From Evansella caseinilytica (GTDB lineage Bacteria; Bacillota; Bacilli; Bacillales; Salisediminibacteriaceae): a stretch of 64,000 nt of DNA. Below, piece after piece: positions 8,828-18,119 of the stretch. The notes below the pieces were generated by a model. The model searched no databases and had not been told where the DNA came from. It saw nothing but the letters and a program-made list of their open reading frames with translations. Made by a program: the position numbers and the translations under genes. The stretch is from the NCBI RefSeq assembly GCF_900107275.1, contig NZ_FNPI01000002.1, positions 62,001 to 126,000 on the forward strand. The letters are read 5' to 3'. The first letter of the stretch is position 1, and every line of letters begins with the position of its first letter.

Positions 8828-8970
8828 GTTCAAAAAGGAGGACATAACTGCGGCAAGAAGGTCGAGGCGCGGCAGACTCGAGCAGCGGAGCGTACAAGGG
8901 ACGTACGTGAGCAGCGGAGAGGCAACGCAACGAGGAGATTCGCAGGCGCAGTTTCCCGGACATTTTGAAC
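8828..8970 (+). repeat. Family 3 palindromic element (143 bp)
   Basis: The element is bounded by GTTCAAAAAGGAGGACATAAC at the left and by CCCGGACATTTTGAAC at the right. Its body has characteristic pieces: GGCAAGAAGGTCGAGGC, GCAGCGGAG twice (the second as GAGCAGCGGAGAGGCAACG) and GAGATTCGCAG. Similar copies occur at 40245 (same strand) and at 19629, 44344, 52745 and 61532 (opposite strand). An extra right-end piece lies at 8788-8810. The rest of the apt-relA gap (8971-9278) shows only AT-rich DNA without a clear gene. Confidence 0.8.
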
Positions 8971-9278
8971 ATCCGTTAAAAGAAACTACGGAAATTTGTT
9001 TATTCCGTAGTTTTCACGTATATATGGATTTTTACGTCCCGTGGAGAGCTTGGGGATATTTTACCCATCCGGACAGTTTTCTATTGAAAGCCCGGTATCC
9101 AGAGGAACGGATCGAATTTGTATCGTTGCATAACGCCAGGTTCTGTAATATACTAATTGCATTCTGTATTTTATTAGTCCGAATTTTTCTTATTACGACA
9201 AAATTCTTATCCTTTACATTTACGTACAAATGTATTAATAATAAAAGAAATATAGATTGGATGCCAAGGTGATTTTCC

Positions 9279-11459
9279 ATGACGAGTGAACAAGTTCTTC
9301 AAAAAGCAAGTGAATATCTTAATGACAAAGATCTCGATTTTGTCAAAAAAGCATATGAAGCGGCGGAGTACGCCCATCGGGAACAGTTTCGCAAGTCCGG
9401 TGAGCCGTATATTTGGCATCCGGTTCAAGTTGCCGGAATATTGGTGGAGCTTGGGATGGACCCTAACACAATCGCAGCCGCCTTTCTTCATGATGTCGTG
9501 GAAGATACCGATGTTTCCATAGAGGAGATTCAAGAGCAGTTTGGCGAAGAAGTCGCCATGCTTGTAGACGGCGTGACAAAATTAGGAAAAATTAAGTATA
9601 AATCAAAAGAAGAGCAGCAGGCGGAAAATCACCGAAAAATGTTCGTCGCGATGGCGAAGGATATCCGGGTGATTTTAATCAAGCTGGCAGACCGGTTACA
9701 TAATATGAGAACGCTGAAGCACCTACCCCAGGAAAAGCAGCGCCGAATTGCCAACGAGACGCTGGAGATCTTTGCTCCGCTTGCTCACCGCTTAGGGATT
9801 TCAAAAATAAAGTGGGAATTGGAAGATACGGCCCTCCGCTATTTAAATCCACAGCAATACTATCGTATCGTAAACCTAATGAAAAAGAAGCGCGCCGAGC
9901 GGGAAGAGTACATTGAAGAAGTAAAAAATAAAATCATCGAACGCTTGGACAAAGTCGGTGTGAAAGCGGAAATAAACGGGCGTGCCAAACATATTTACAG
10001 CATTTACCGGAAGATGGCGCTGCAAAATAAACAATTTAATGAAATCTATGATTTGCTGGCGGTTCGGATCATCGTTGACAGCATTAAAGACTGCTATGCG
10101 GTGCTTGGCATCATCCATACACATTGGAAGCCGATGCCGGGACGTTTTAAAGACTATATCGCCATGCCTAAAGCAAACATGTATCAATCCCTGCATACAA
10201 CGGTCATCGGTCCGAAAGGCGATCCCCTTGAAGTGCAGATCCGTTCCCAGGAGATGCATAAGGTCGCGGAATTCGGAGTGGCCGCTCACTGGGCTTATAA
10301 AGAAGGGAAAACGATGACATCGACGGAATCCATGGAAACAAAAATGTCATGGTTCCGGGAAATACTTGAATGGCAGAAGGATGCGAATGATGCCCAGGAA
10401 TTTATGGAATCATTGAAGATTGATTTGTTCTCCGACATGGTGTTTGTATTTACACCGAAAGGGGATGTTATTGAGCTGCCGAAAGGATCGGTTCCGCTTG
10501 ACTTTGCCTTCCGGATTCACACTGAAGTTGGGAACCGCACGATCGGAGCCAAGGTCAACGGAAAAATGGTGCCTCTGGATCATACCCTTCAAACCGGCGA
10601 TATCATCGAAATTTTGACTTCCAAGCATTCCTACGGGCCGAGTCAGGACTGGTTAAAAATCACTCAAAGCTCGCATGCCAAAAATAAAATCCGCCAATGG
10701 TTCAAAAAAGAGCGGCGAGAAGAGCATGTGGAAAAAGGCCGTGAATTGGTGGAGAAAGAAATCGAACGCAAAGGCTATGCTTTGAAGGATGTAATGAAGG
10801 AAGAAAACATTGAAAGAGTAGCGAATAAATTTAATTTTTCCGCGGAAGAAGATATGTATGCCGCAGTTGGTTACGGAGGCATTACTGCAGCGCAGATTGT
10901 TACCCGGCTCACAGACTCCATCCGGAAGCAGCAGGATGAGGAACAGGATAAATTGACGCTGACTGAAGCTGTAGAAGAGTTGAAAACGTACGAAACACCG
11001 AGGAAAAGCGGTATCGGCGTCAGAGTAAAAGGGATTGACAACCTGTTAATCCGGCTTTCGCGCTGCTGTAATCCAGTGCCCGGCGACGACATCGTCGGTT
11101 ATATTACGAAAGGCCGGGGAGTATCGATTCACCGGAGCGACTGTCCGAATATCAATACGGAAGAAGCGAAGATGCGTTTGCTGGAGGTGGAGTGGGAAGG
11201 GGATCAGCAGCACACGAAAAATTATCATGTGGATATCGAGATCTCCGGATTTGACCGCCGCGGCTTATTAAACGAAGTGCTTCAGGCTGTTGCTGAAACG
11301 AAAACGAATATCAACGCTGTCTCAGGACGTTCCGATAAAAATAAAATGGCGATGATTCATATGACGATCTCGATTCAAAATATAGCACACCTTCAAAAGG
11401 TCGTTGACAGAATCAAACAAATTTCAGATATTTATTCTGTGCGAAGAATTATGCACTAA
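9279..11459 (+). CDS. relA: Bifunctional (p)ppGpp synthetase/hydrolase Rel
   Basis: This long RSH enzyme makes and destroys the alarmone (p)ppGpp during amino-acid starvation and stress. The 726-residue protein has all expected domains in order. The hydrolase HD domain carries H71-D72 in FLHDVVEDTDV. The synthetase region has GRFKDYIAMPK around residue 290. The TGS domain starts near residue 390 (VFTPKGDVIELPKGS), then a zinc-finger/CC region with RLSRCCNPVPGD, and a C-terminal ACT domain. Intact hydrolase and synthetase motifs indicate a bifunctional enzyme. ATG 9279 follows AAGGTGA. It precedes dtd, as in B. subtilis. Confidence 0.97.
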   Translation: MTSEQVLQKASEYLNDKDLDFVKKAYEAAEYAHREQFRKSGEPYIWHPVQVAGILVELGMDPNTIAAAFLHDVVEDTDVSIEEIQEQFGEEVAMLVDGVTKLGKIKYKSKEEQQAENHRKMFVAMAKDIRVILIKLADRLHNMRTLKHLPQEKQRRIANETLEIFAPLAHRLGISKIKWELEDTALRYLNPQQYYRIVNLMKKKRAEREEYIEEVKNKIIERLDKVGVKAEINGRAKHIYSIYRKMALQNKQFNEIYDLLAVRIIVDSIKDCYAVLGIIHTHWKPMPGRFKDYIAMPKANMYQSLHTTVIGPKGDPLEVQIRSQEMHKVAEFGVAAHWAYKEGKTMTSTESMETKMSWFREILEWQKDANDAQEFMESLKIDLFSDMVFVFTPKGDVIELPKGSVPLDFAFRIHTEVGNRTIGAKVNGKMVPLDHTLQTGDIIEILTSKHSYGPSQDWLKITQSSHAKNKIRQWFKKERREEHVEKGRELVEKEIERKGYALKDVMKEENIERVANKFNFSAEEDMYAAVGYGGITAAQIVTRLTDSIRKQQDEEQDKLTLTEAVEELKTYETPRKSGIGVRVKGIDNLLIRLSRCCNPVPGDDIVGYITKGRGVSIHRSDCPNINTEEAKMRLLEVEWEGDQQHTKNYHVDIEISGFDRRGLLNEVLQAVAETKTNINAVSGRSDKNKMAMIHMTISIQNIAHLQKVVDRIKQISDIYSVRRIMH

Positions 11460-11486
11460 CTCGCCTTCACTAGAAAGAGGGATTTC

Positions 11487-11927
11487 ATGCGTGTAGTAGT
11501 ACAACGATCTTTGGAAGCAAACGTAGTGGCGAACGGTCAGACGGTTGGACAAATTGATCACGGGCTTGTTCTGCTTGTGGGCATCACACACGATGATCGA
11601 GAAGAGGATGTAAGCTTTGTTGCGGAAAAAATCGTCAACCTGCGGATATTTGAAGATGATCAGCAAAAGCTCAATTTATCTGTCAAGGATGTGGACGGGC
11701 AAATTCTTTCCATCTCGCAATTTACCTTGTACGGGGATTGCCGCAAAGGCCGGCGGCCGAACTTTATGGCCGCTGCTAGACCGGAACATGCCAAAAAATT
11801 ATATGACTTATTTAACGATGCGCTTCGGGAAGCAGGTATCCTTGTGGAGACCGGCGTTTTCGGGGAAATGATGGACGTTTCACTGGTAAATCACGGTCCG
11901 GTGACGCTGATAGTGGAAAGTAAATAA
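11487..11927 (+). CDS. dtd: D-aminoacyl-tRNA deacylase
   Basis: Dtd hydrolyses D-amino acids mischarged onto tRNA and also clears glycine from tRNA-Ala. The 146-residue length is standard. The two active-site motifs are visible: [17 protein letters not shown] near residues 77-93 and NHGPVT close to the C-terminus. The ATG at 11487 follows AGAGGG. The gene starts 27 bp after relA, likely in one operon, and a family 1 repeat begins three bases after its stop. Confidence 0.96.
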   Translation: MRVVVQRSLEANVVANGQTVGQIDHGLVLLVGITHDDREEDVSFVAEKIVNLRIFEDDQQKLNLSVKDVDGQILSISQFTLYGDCRKGRRPNFMAAARPEHAKKLYDLFNDALREAGILVETGVFGEMMDVSLVNHGPVTLIVESK

Positions 11928-11929
11928 CA

Positions 11930-12088
11930 GTTTTTGTTCAAAAAGGGTGCTCATTCCTTTTTGGACAAAAACGAAACGATGAGTGGAGCAGCCGCAGTGC
12001 TTTTAAGCCGGTCGTGTCGTGAGCGTATTTGTCATGACTGGCGGGTGGCGCGGAAGCCATCGTCATTCGGGCGCTTTTCCCTTTTTTA
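11930..12088 (+). repeat. Family 1 structured repeat, single diverged unit
   Basis: The leading hairpin (11930-11972) has arms GTTTTTGTTCAAAAAGG and CCTTTTTGGACAAAAAC, including one wobble pair. CGATG (11977) is matched by CATCG (12058). The inner stem GCCGGTCGTG (12007-12016) pairs with CATGACTGGC (12033-12042), two of the pairs being G-U. A second half-hairpin, GGGCGCTTTTCCCTTTTTT, follows 124 bp after the first. The architecture equals that of the arrays at 37434 and 51388, although the sequence differs. Confidence 0.75.
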
Positions 12089-12158
12089 CAGCAAAGATGA
12101 TGAGTAACGAAAGCTTTTTTTGGCTACACTGTAAAGAAAAAGCGGAGGTTGCCATCAC

Positions 12159-12335
12159 ATGCGAACAGGTCATCAGCAAGAGCGGTTCATTCATTCGGCA
12201 TCGAGACTAATGGACGTTAATCTTCATCGATTTTCAGAAATCGACGAGACCGCGGATAACTATGAAATTGCCGCGGAGTTTGGATTATCTTTAAAGGAAG
12301 TAAAAGCGCTGAAGAAGCGTATGGAACGGAATTGA
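12159..12335 (+). CDS. Small conserved hypothetical protein (YrzK-like)
   Basis: A 58-residue reading frame starts at an ATG with GGAGG ten bases upstream and ends in TGA at 12333-12335. The product is basic at the N-terminus and ends with a helix-rich stretch, EIAAEFGLSLKEVKALKKR, that resembles a helix-turn-helix. B. subtilis has a similarly short gene, yrzK, between dtd and hisS, which supports it being real. No function is known. The B. subtilis amidase gene that sits nearby in that species is absent here. Confidence 0.6.
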   Translation: MRTGHQQERFIHSASRLMDVNLHRFSEIDETADNYEIAAEFGLSLKEVKALKKRMERN

Positions 12336-12359
12336 AGGTAACGACACAAATGTTTGTCA

Positions 12360-12390
12360 GTTCGAAAAGCAGAACGCGGACTTTTTGAAC
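12360..12390 (+). repeat. Family 3 remnant (both ends joined)
   Basis: GTTCGAAAAG is followed after a few bases by GCGGACTTTTTGAAC. These are the left and right ends of the family 3 element with the body missing. Confidence 0.45.
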
Positions 12391-12418
12391 ACTTTTGCAA
12401 GATTTTATTGAAAAATGG

Positions 12419-12447
12419 TTGACATCACCTGCTTCAATACGTATGAT
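12419..12447 (+). promoter_or_regulatory. Promoter of the hisS T-box operon
   Basis: TTGACA (12419-12424) and TATGAT (12442-12447) are separated by 17 bases, just upstream of the T-box leader. Confidence 0.8.
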
Positions 12448-12454
12448 AAATAAA

Positions 12455-12735
12455 AATTGCAATTAACACCAATGAGGGAGAACAGTAGTGGAGAATTCTC
12501 CGTGATCAGAGAGGAAATGCCATAGGCTGAAAGCATTTCTGCATGGATCTTCATGAATGAACACTCCTTAGGTGCTTTTCTGAAAAGCAAATGCCTTAGT
12601 AGGAAAAGCCGTGTGTCAGGCGTTAACTGATAAAGTGGAAGCACAGGCTGCTTCAACTAGGGTGGTACCACGGGAATAACAAGCTCTCGTCCCTGACATG
12701 ATCAGGGATGGGAGCTTGTTTATTTTCTCTTTTTT
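12455..12735 (+). ncRNA. T-box leader, probably histidine-responsive
   Basis: The conserved T-box AGGGTGGTACCACGGGAAT is at 12659-12676. It is followed by a terminator hairpin with arms AAGCTCTCGTCCCTG and CAGGGATGGGAGCTT (12680-12718) and a T-rich tail. Upstream lies a long stem I region with AGAGAGGAAATGC and GCATTTCT arms. A CAC histidine codon at 12562-12564 sits in the expected part of stem I and is the likely specifier. Uncharged tRNA-His would pair and prevent termination, raising hisS-aspS expression. The exact specifier loop is inferred from context. Confidence 0.9.
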
Positions 12736-12876
12736 AAATGTCATACATAAATAGCGTTGTAATGGTCATAAGCTTGAAAAAATTACACACTTAAGAAAGG
12801 TTTCGCTGCTAATTTAAAGAGCGTGTTCCCAAAAAGCCTGTAACCAAGTTTTTCACCAAATAGAGGAGGAATAACA

Positions 12877-14166
12877 ATGAACTTTAGAATTCCGCGAGGA
12901 ACGCAGGACATCCTTCCAGAGCAATCTGGAAAATGGCAATATATTGAGCAGAAAATCCACGATATTTGCCGCCGGTACAATTACAGAGAAATAAGAACGC
13001 CGATGTTTGAGCAGACGGAACTGTTTGCCCGCGGTGTCGGTGACACAACCGATATCGTTCAGAAAGAAATGTATACATTCACCGATCGCGGCGGAAGAAG
13101 TCTGACATTACGTCCGGAATGCACAGCTTCCGTCGTCCGCTCGTATGTGGAAAACAAAATGCACGGCTGGGCGGATCAGCCGGTAAAACTTTACTATGTA
13201 GGTCCGATGTTTCGTTATGAACGGCCGCAATCAGGAAGAATGCGGCAATTTGTGCAATTTGGTGTGGAGGTGCTCGGGAGCGATGATCCGGCCATCGATG
13301 CGGAAGTCATTGCACTGGCGATGAATTTTTATCAGGAGCTTGGTTTAAAAAATTTAAAGCTTGTGTTGAACAGTCTCGGCGATAAGGAAAGCCGGACAAA
13401 ACACCGCGAAGCGCTTGTTAATCACTTTGAACCGCGGATTTCCGAATTTTGCTCCGATTGTCAGGAACGACTGCGCAAGAACCCACTGCGGATATTGGAT
13501 TGCAAGAAAGACCGCGATCACGAGTTAATGGCGAGCGCACCGGCAATTCTTGATTATTTAAGTGAAGAATCGAAGAACTATTTTGAAACGGTGAAAGAAT
13601 ATTTACAAGCCATCGGCATTTCCTTTGTCGTCGATCCGACGCTGGTGCGTGGATTGGACTATTACAATAACACCGCATTTGAAATAATGATTGATGGCGA
13701 AGGGTTCGGAGCGATTACGACGCTTTCCGGCGGCGGCCGCTACAACGGTCTGACAGAAGAAGTCGGCGGTCCGGCATCGCCGGGAATCGGCTTTGCACTG
13801 AGTATTGAGCGCTTGCTCTTGGCTCTCGAAACACAAGGTGCGGTGCTTCCGACAGCAGACAGCCTTGACGCGTATCTCATTGCCGTCGGCGAGGAGCCGA
13901 AGAAAATCGCGCCGAAAATCGTCCACGATCTCCGCTCTGCCGGCTTGAGGGTGGATACAGACTATATGAACAAAAAAATGAAGGGGCAAATGAAGGCTGC
14001 CGATCGTCAACATGCTGCTTTTGCATTGATTTTAGGAGAAGAAGAAGCAGCAAGCGGCACGATTACGCTGAAATCATTGGCAACCGGGGAGCAAACAGCC
14101 GTACCTATAGAGGCTTTAACGACAACCGTGATGGAAAAACTGCTGGAAGCGAAGAAAGGGGAATAA
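12877..14166 (+). CDS. hisS: Histidine-tRNA ligase
   Basis: This 429-residue class II synthetase charges tRNA-His. Visible signatures are the motif 2 region [14 protein letters not shown], the histidine-site loop [11 protein letters not shown], motif 3 [12 protein letters not shown], and a C-terminal anticodon-binding domain from about residue 330. The ATG follows AGAGGAGGAATAACA. It is the first gene after a T-box leader and lies two bases before the aspS start, so the two form an operon controlled by tRNA-His charging. Confidence 0.97.
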   Translation: MNFRIPRGTQDILPEQSGKWQYIEQKIHDICRRYNYREIRTPMFEQTELFARGVGDTTDIVQKEMYTFTDRGGRSLTLRPECTASVVRSYVENKMHGWADQPVKLYYVGPMFRYERPQSGRMRQFVQFGVEVLGSDDPAIDAEVIALAMNFYQELGLKNLKLVLNSLGDKESRTKHREALVNHFEPRISEFCSDCQERLRKNPLRILDCKKDRDHELMASAPAILDYLSEESKNYFETVKEYLQAIGISFVVDPTLVRGLDYYNNTAFEIMIDGEGFGAITTLSGGGRYNGLTEEVGGPASPGIGFALSIERLLLALETQGAVLPTADSLDAYLIAVGEEPKKIAPKIVHDLRSAGLRVDTDYMNKKMKGQMKAADRQHAAFALILGEEEAASGTITLKSLATGEQTAVPIEALTTTVMEKLLEAKKGE

Positions 14167-14168
14167 AC

Positions 14169-15965
14169 GTGAGTAAACGAACACACGCATGTGGTAAAGT
14201 ACTGGAGCATTTAATCGGTGAAAATGTGTGCCTGCAAGGCTGGGTAAAAAAACGCCGTGATTTGGGACAAGTGATTTTCATCGATCTGCGGGACCGATCC
14301 GGATATTTGCAAATCGTCGTCAACGGGGAGAAAAATCCGGAGGTGCTGAAAACGGCTGAAAAACTTCGGAGCGAGTATGTTATTGAGGTAACGGGAACGG
14401 TTGTTGAAAGAGACAAAGAGAATGTGAATCCAAAAATTGCGACTGGGAAAATTGAAGTAGTCGTTGATGATATCACAATTTTAAACGCATCGAAGTCACT
14501 TCCGTTTTTGATTGAAGACAATGTGGAAATAAACGAAGATGTCCGGTTGAAGTTTCGTTATTTGGACCTGCGCCGGCCGAAAATGTTCGATACGATGAAA
14601 CTGCGTCACCAGACGACGAAGTTTATACGTGATTATCTGGACACCAATGAGTTTATGGAAATCGAGACGCCGATGCTGACGAAAAGCACTCCCGAGGGCG
14701 CACGAGATTACCTTGTCCCGTCCCGGGTTCATCATGGGGAATTTTATGCTTTGCCGCAGTCGCCGCAGCTGTTTAAGCAATTGCTGATGGTATCCGGCTT
14801 CGAACGGTATTATCAAGTTGTCCGCTGCTTCCGCGATGAAGATCTGCGTGCTGACCGGCAGCCGGAATTTACCCAAGTGGACATCGAAGCATCCTTTTTA
14901 GGGAAAGAAGAGCTGCTGTCAATGATGGAGGAAATGATGGTTCAGCTCGTCAAGCAGGTGAAAGGGATCGATATCCCGCGGCCATTTCCGCGACTCACCT
15001 ACGAACAGGCGATGAACCGGTATGGTTCGGATAAGCCGGATACACGATACGGCATGGAACTGCTTGATATTTCCGAGGCGGTGAGGGACAGTGATTTTAA
15101 AGTGTTTGCCAATGCTGTCAACAGCGGCGGAGTTGTCAAAGGCATCTGTGTGAAGGGGATTGCCGACAACTATTCACGAAAGGATTTGGACGGGCTCAGC
15201 TCCTTTGTGCAGGTATACGGCGCCAAAGGTGTGGCATGGTTGAAGGTGGAGGACAACCATGCGTTAAAAGGACCGATTGCCAAGTTTTTCAATGACACGG
15301 AAGCTGCTTCATTATGCGATGCATTTGAGGCAGCGGCAGGGGATGTACTCTTCTTTGTTGCCGATAAAAAACGAGTTGCTTGGGATGCGCTTGGTGCGCT
15401 GAGAATTAAATTCGCAAAGGAGCTGCAATTAGTCAATGAAGAGCAATTCAATTTCCTATGGGTAACAGAATTTCCGCTCCTGTCCTATGACGAAGATGCC
15501 GACCGTTACGTTGCCGAACACCATCCGTTTACCCGTCCGATGAAAGCGGACGAAGAAAAGCTGCTTTCCGCACCCGAAACAGTGCGCGCGGAAGCCTATG
15601 ACCTCGTGTTGAACGGCTATGAACTGGGCGGCGGTTCTCAACGTATTTACGAACGGGAACTGCAGGAAAAGATGTTCAGCGCTTTAGGATTTACGAAGGA
15701 AGAAGCGTACAGTCAATTCGGCTTCCTGCTCGAAGCCTTTGAGTACGGTACGCCTCCCCACGGCGGAATTGCTCTCGGTCTCGACCGGCTCGTAATGCTG
15801 CTTGCCGGTCGCAGCAACTTAAGAGAAACGATCGCTTTTCCGAAAACAGCCAGTGCGAGCTGTTTGTTGACCAATGCGCCGAGCAGTGTCAGCGAAGCAC
15901 AATTGAAGGAGCTTCACTTAAGCATTGTCGAGAAACCAAAGGAAAAAGTGAGCGTAGAAGAATAA
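14169..15965 (+). CDS. aspS: Aspartate-tRNA ligase
   Basis: The 598-residue enzyme charges tRNA-Asp. It has an N-terminal OB-fold anticodon domain ([19 protein letters not shown] near residue 25), motif 2 [19 protein letters not shown], the bacterial GAD insertion domain in the middle, and motif 3 [15 protein letters not shown] near the C-terminus. The start is GTG 14169, with AAAGGGG just upstream. It is the second gene of the hisS operon. Confidence 0.97.
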   Translation: MSKRTHACGKVLEHLIGENVCLQGWVKKRRDLGQVIFIDLRDRSGYLQIVVNGEKNPEVLKTAEKLRSEYVIEVTGTVVERDKENVNPKIATGKIEVVVDDITILNASKSLPFLIEDNVEINEDVRLKFRYLDLRRPKMFDTMKLRHQTTKFIRDYLDTNEFMEIETPMLTKSTPEGARDYLVPSRVHHGEFYALPQSPQLFKQLLMVSGFERYYQVVRCFRDEDLRADRQPEFTQVDIEASFLGKEELLSMMEEMMVQLVKQVKGIDIPRPFPRLTYEQAMNRYGSDKPDTRYGMELLDISEAVRDSDFKVFANAVNSGGVVKGICVKGIADNYSRKDLDGLSSFVQVYGAKGVAWLKVEDNHALKGPIAKFFNDTEAASLCDAFEAAAGDVLFFVADKKRVAWDALGALRIKFAKELQLVNEEQFNFLWVTEFPLLSYDEDADRYVAEHHPFTRPMKADEEKLLSAPETVRAEAYDLVLNGYELGGGSQRIYERELQEKMFSALGFTKEEAYSQFGFLLEAFEYGTPPHGGIALGLDRLVMLLAGRSNLRETIAFPKTASASCLLTNAPSSVSEAQLKELHLSIVEKPKEKVSVEE

Positions 15966-15978
15966 ACGTTGTTGACAA

Positions 15979-16024
15979 GAGGATGTTTTGAAGAGCAGGT
16001 TGCTTTTCCGAAACATCCTTTTAT
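15979..16024 (+). terminator. Terminator after aspS
   Basis: AGGATGTTT (15980-15988) pairs with AAACATCCT (16011-16019), followed by TTTTAT. Confidence 0.65.
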
Positions 16025-16138
16025 CGTGGACAACATGGGAAACAGCAGCCTGAATCCTGGAGCAAAGATACGAATGACAAACGATGCGGTTCTATGTTAT
16101 TCTAAATCAGGATTCATAACATGGAAGGAGAACAATGA

Positions 16139-16906
16139 ATGCTGCACCAGTTTTCACGAAATGAACTTGCCGTCGGAAAAGACGGACTTCAACGATTAAA
16201 AAACAGCACGGTTGCTGTGCTTGGCATAGGAGGCGTCGGCTCGTTTTCAGCTGAAGCGCTTGCCCGTTCCGGCGTCGGCCGGCTCGTTCTTATTGATAAA
16301 GACGATGTGGATATCACCAATGTCAACAGACAAATTCATGCGTTGCTGTCTACGGTCGGTCAGCCGAAAGTGGATCTGATGAAGGAACGGATTAAAGATA
16401 TTAATCCGGATTGTGACGTCGTCGCATTGAAGATGTTTTATACTGAGGAAACGTATGAAGAGATTTTTCAATACGGGCTCGACTTCGTCATCGATGCCTC
16501 TGATACGATATGCTATAAGATCCATCTTATAAAGGAGTGCCTAATGAGAAAAATCCCGTTGATTTCCAGCATGGGAGTGGCCAATAAGCTTGATCCGACG
16601 AGGCTAAAGATTGCTGATATCTCAGAAACTTCCTACGATCCGATTGCCCGCGTTATTCGCACCCGCTTACGGAAAGACGGTATTCGAAAAGGGGTGACCG
16701 TTGTTTTTTCCGATGAAAAGCCGATTGCCATACGCGAGGACGTCCGGAAAACGATCGTATCGGAAAAACAGGAGCAAGGTCCGATCCGCAAGGCGAAAAT
16801 GCCGCCGTCCTCCAATGCCTTCGTGCCATCTGTATCTGGCTTGATCATGGCCGGACATGTCATAACGGAGTTACTGGAAGGCATTGAAATTAATCGGCTG
16901 AAATGA
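16139..16906 (+). CDS. tcdA: tRNA threonylcarbamoyladenosine dehydratase
   Basis: TcdA (YrvM) is an E1-like enzyme that uses ATP to cyclise t6A37 of tRNA to ct6A. The 255-residue protein has the nucleotide-binding motif GIGGVGSFSAEALARSGVG near residue 30, followed by the ThiF/MoeB-like DKDDVDITNVNRQ. The length matches B. subtilis YrvM. I use the ATG at 16139, eight bases after AAGGAG. The position after aspS and before rarA is conserved. Confidence 0.93.
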   Translation: MLHQFSRNELAVGKDGLQRLKNSTVAVLGIGGVGSFSAEALARSGVGRLVLIDKDDVDITNVNRQIHALLSTVGQPKVDLMKERIKDINPDCDVVALKMFYTEETYEEIFQYGLDFVIDASDTICYKIHLIKECLMRKIPLISSMGVANKLDPTRLKIADISETSYDPIARVIRTRLRKDGIRKGVTVVFSDEKPIAIREDVRKTIVSEKQEQGPIRKAKMPPSSNAFVPSVSGLIMAGHVITELLEGIEINRLK

Positions 16907-16908
16907 TG

Positions 16909-17225
16909 AATGTATATCAAATGAAGGATTACACGTATACTTGGCAGAGTCGGGAACGGTCGTGCTGCTGAGCATTGCGGACAAAGGCAGATCCGTAAGC
17001 CTATTACCCGGCACCCATTTGGCGATCATCCCGAAAAGTACTCTCGTTCCGCGAATGACGCAGGCAAATGAAAAAATACATGAACTGGCAAAAACATCAG
17101 GGAGAATGCCCTCCTGCATCAATTTTATTTCCGGTCCAAGCAATTCGGCAGATATTGAACTGCGGCTTGTTGTTGGCGTACACGGTCCGGTTCAGGTAAC
17201 TTATATCATCATAGAAGAAGCGTAA
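16909..17225 (+). pseudogene. Remnant of an LUD-domain protein (LutC-like), C-terminal part only
   Basis: The frame encodes VYLAESGTVVLLSIADKGR, later LLPGTHLAIIPKS, ISGPSNSADIELRLVVGVHG and a short tail. These are the C-terminal signatures of LutC/YkgG lactate-utilisation proteins (about 240 residues). Here only about the last 100 residues remain. There is no N-terminal half and no credible start with a ribosome site; the first usable codon is a TTG at 16941. It sits between tcdA and a convergent gene, so it looks like a 5'-truncated leftover. A short independent protein cannot be fully ruled out. Confidence 0.72.
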
Positions 17226-17228
17226 AAC

Positions 17229-17279
17229 GTAAAAAGGGAGTCTTTTCCGGATAGAGCTTCCGGCATAATAGACTCCCGA
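17229..17279 (-). terminator. Terminator of the rsfA-like gene
   Basis: GGGAGTCT (17236-17243) and AGACTCCC (17270-17277) form a stem. On the minus strand it is followed by TTTTT, so it ends the minus-strand gene that stops at 17317. Confidence 0.75.
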
Positions 17280-17316
17280 CTGCACGATGTTTTAAACATT
17301 CCTTTGTAATTCTTGT

Positions 17317-17982
17317 TTATTTGGCGATTTTTTCGAGGTTCCCGTTTTTATCCATTCGAAAGGTCGGGCTTTGACGTTCCTCGCCTTCTTCATCAAGAAT
17401 CGCCATTCTTCTTGCCCGGTTCATGATTTGGATAAGGGATTGATAGTCTTCCTCAATGACTTGATGTTCTTCATTTAATTTTTCCAGCTGCTGCTCAAGC
17501 TCTTTTACTTTGCTTGATAACTTATTATTTTCCAGTTTTAATGCTTCGTTTTCCTGCTTTAATAACGCTTCCTGTCGTCCGCCGCCATTCATGTCTTGCA
17601 AAAAGTAAATGACGTCGTTTAACGTTATCTCCCTCTCTCGCATTTCATTGTTTACATTGGTATTTTGTACTAATGATGTGTGTCCGGCGACTTGATAAAC
17701 AGGCTGTTGTATTGGAGCGGCAAATGCCGTTGACTTTGCTTCCTGAGCAAGTTGCCGCTTTCTGTCTTTTCGGTGTTTTTTTGCTAGTTTGATTGCATCC
17801 TCGTACTTTTCTCTCACCACCGCGTTCCAGCGGAATCCACAGGCGGCAGAAGTCCGGTTCAATGCATCTCCTACTTCATCAAAAGCCCTGAGCTGTGTAC
17901 TTCCTTCACGAATATGCCGCAGCACAGTTTCTGCCAATAACAGATCATCTTCTTCTGACCATGCGTCTTGTCTTACTTTCAT
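17317..17982 (-). CDS. RsfA family sporulation transcription regulator
   Basis: The 221-residue protein starts with a Myb/SANT-like DNA-binding region: [20 protein letters not shown], then [21 protein letters not shown] around residues 40-60. This is the signature of the RsfA family. The middle is polar, and residues about 140-190 form a clear leucine-rich coiled coil, probably for dimerisation. Known members (RsfA, GerR/YlbO) adjust gene expression during sporulation. Which target this one has is not visible. The ATG has AAAGGA upstream. It is convergent to the lutC remnant. Confidence 0.82.
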   Translation of the reverse strand: MKVRQDAWSEEDDLLLAETVLRHIREGSTQLRAFDEVGDALNRTSAACGFRWNAVVREKYEDAIKLAKKHRKDRKRQLAQEAKSTAFAAPIQQPVYQVAGHTSLVQNTNVNNEMREREITLNDVIYFLQDMNGGGRQEALLKQENEALKLENNKLSSKVKELEQQLEKLNEEHQVIEEDYQSLIQIMNRARRMAILDEEGEERQSPTFRMDKNGNLEKIAK

Positions 17983-18119
17983 TATTGTCCAATCCTTTCT
18001 TTACCATCTCATAGAGTTTCTTAAATTGTAGGTTTGTTAATAAGATGGACATAGATGAAAAAAAATATACCAAATTAGTAAATTCTTCATAGGTTTGGAC
18101 AAAAATCATAGGATGCATG

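Noticed and set aside
8828-8850. GGAGG in the family 3 left end as a ribosome site
   Set aside because: No start codon with a sustained frame follows in any copy. The GGAGG is part of the conserved end sequence.
8907-9272. 121-codon frame between apt and relA
   Set aside because: It begins inside a family 3 repeat, has no ribosome site and continues through AT-rich DNA.
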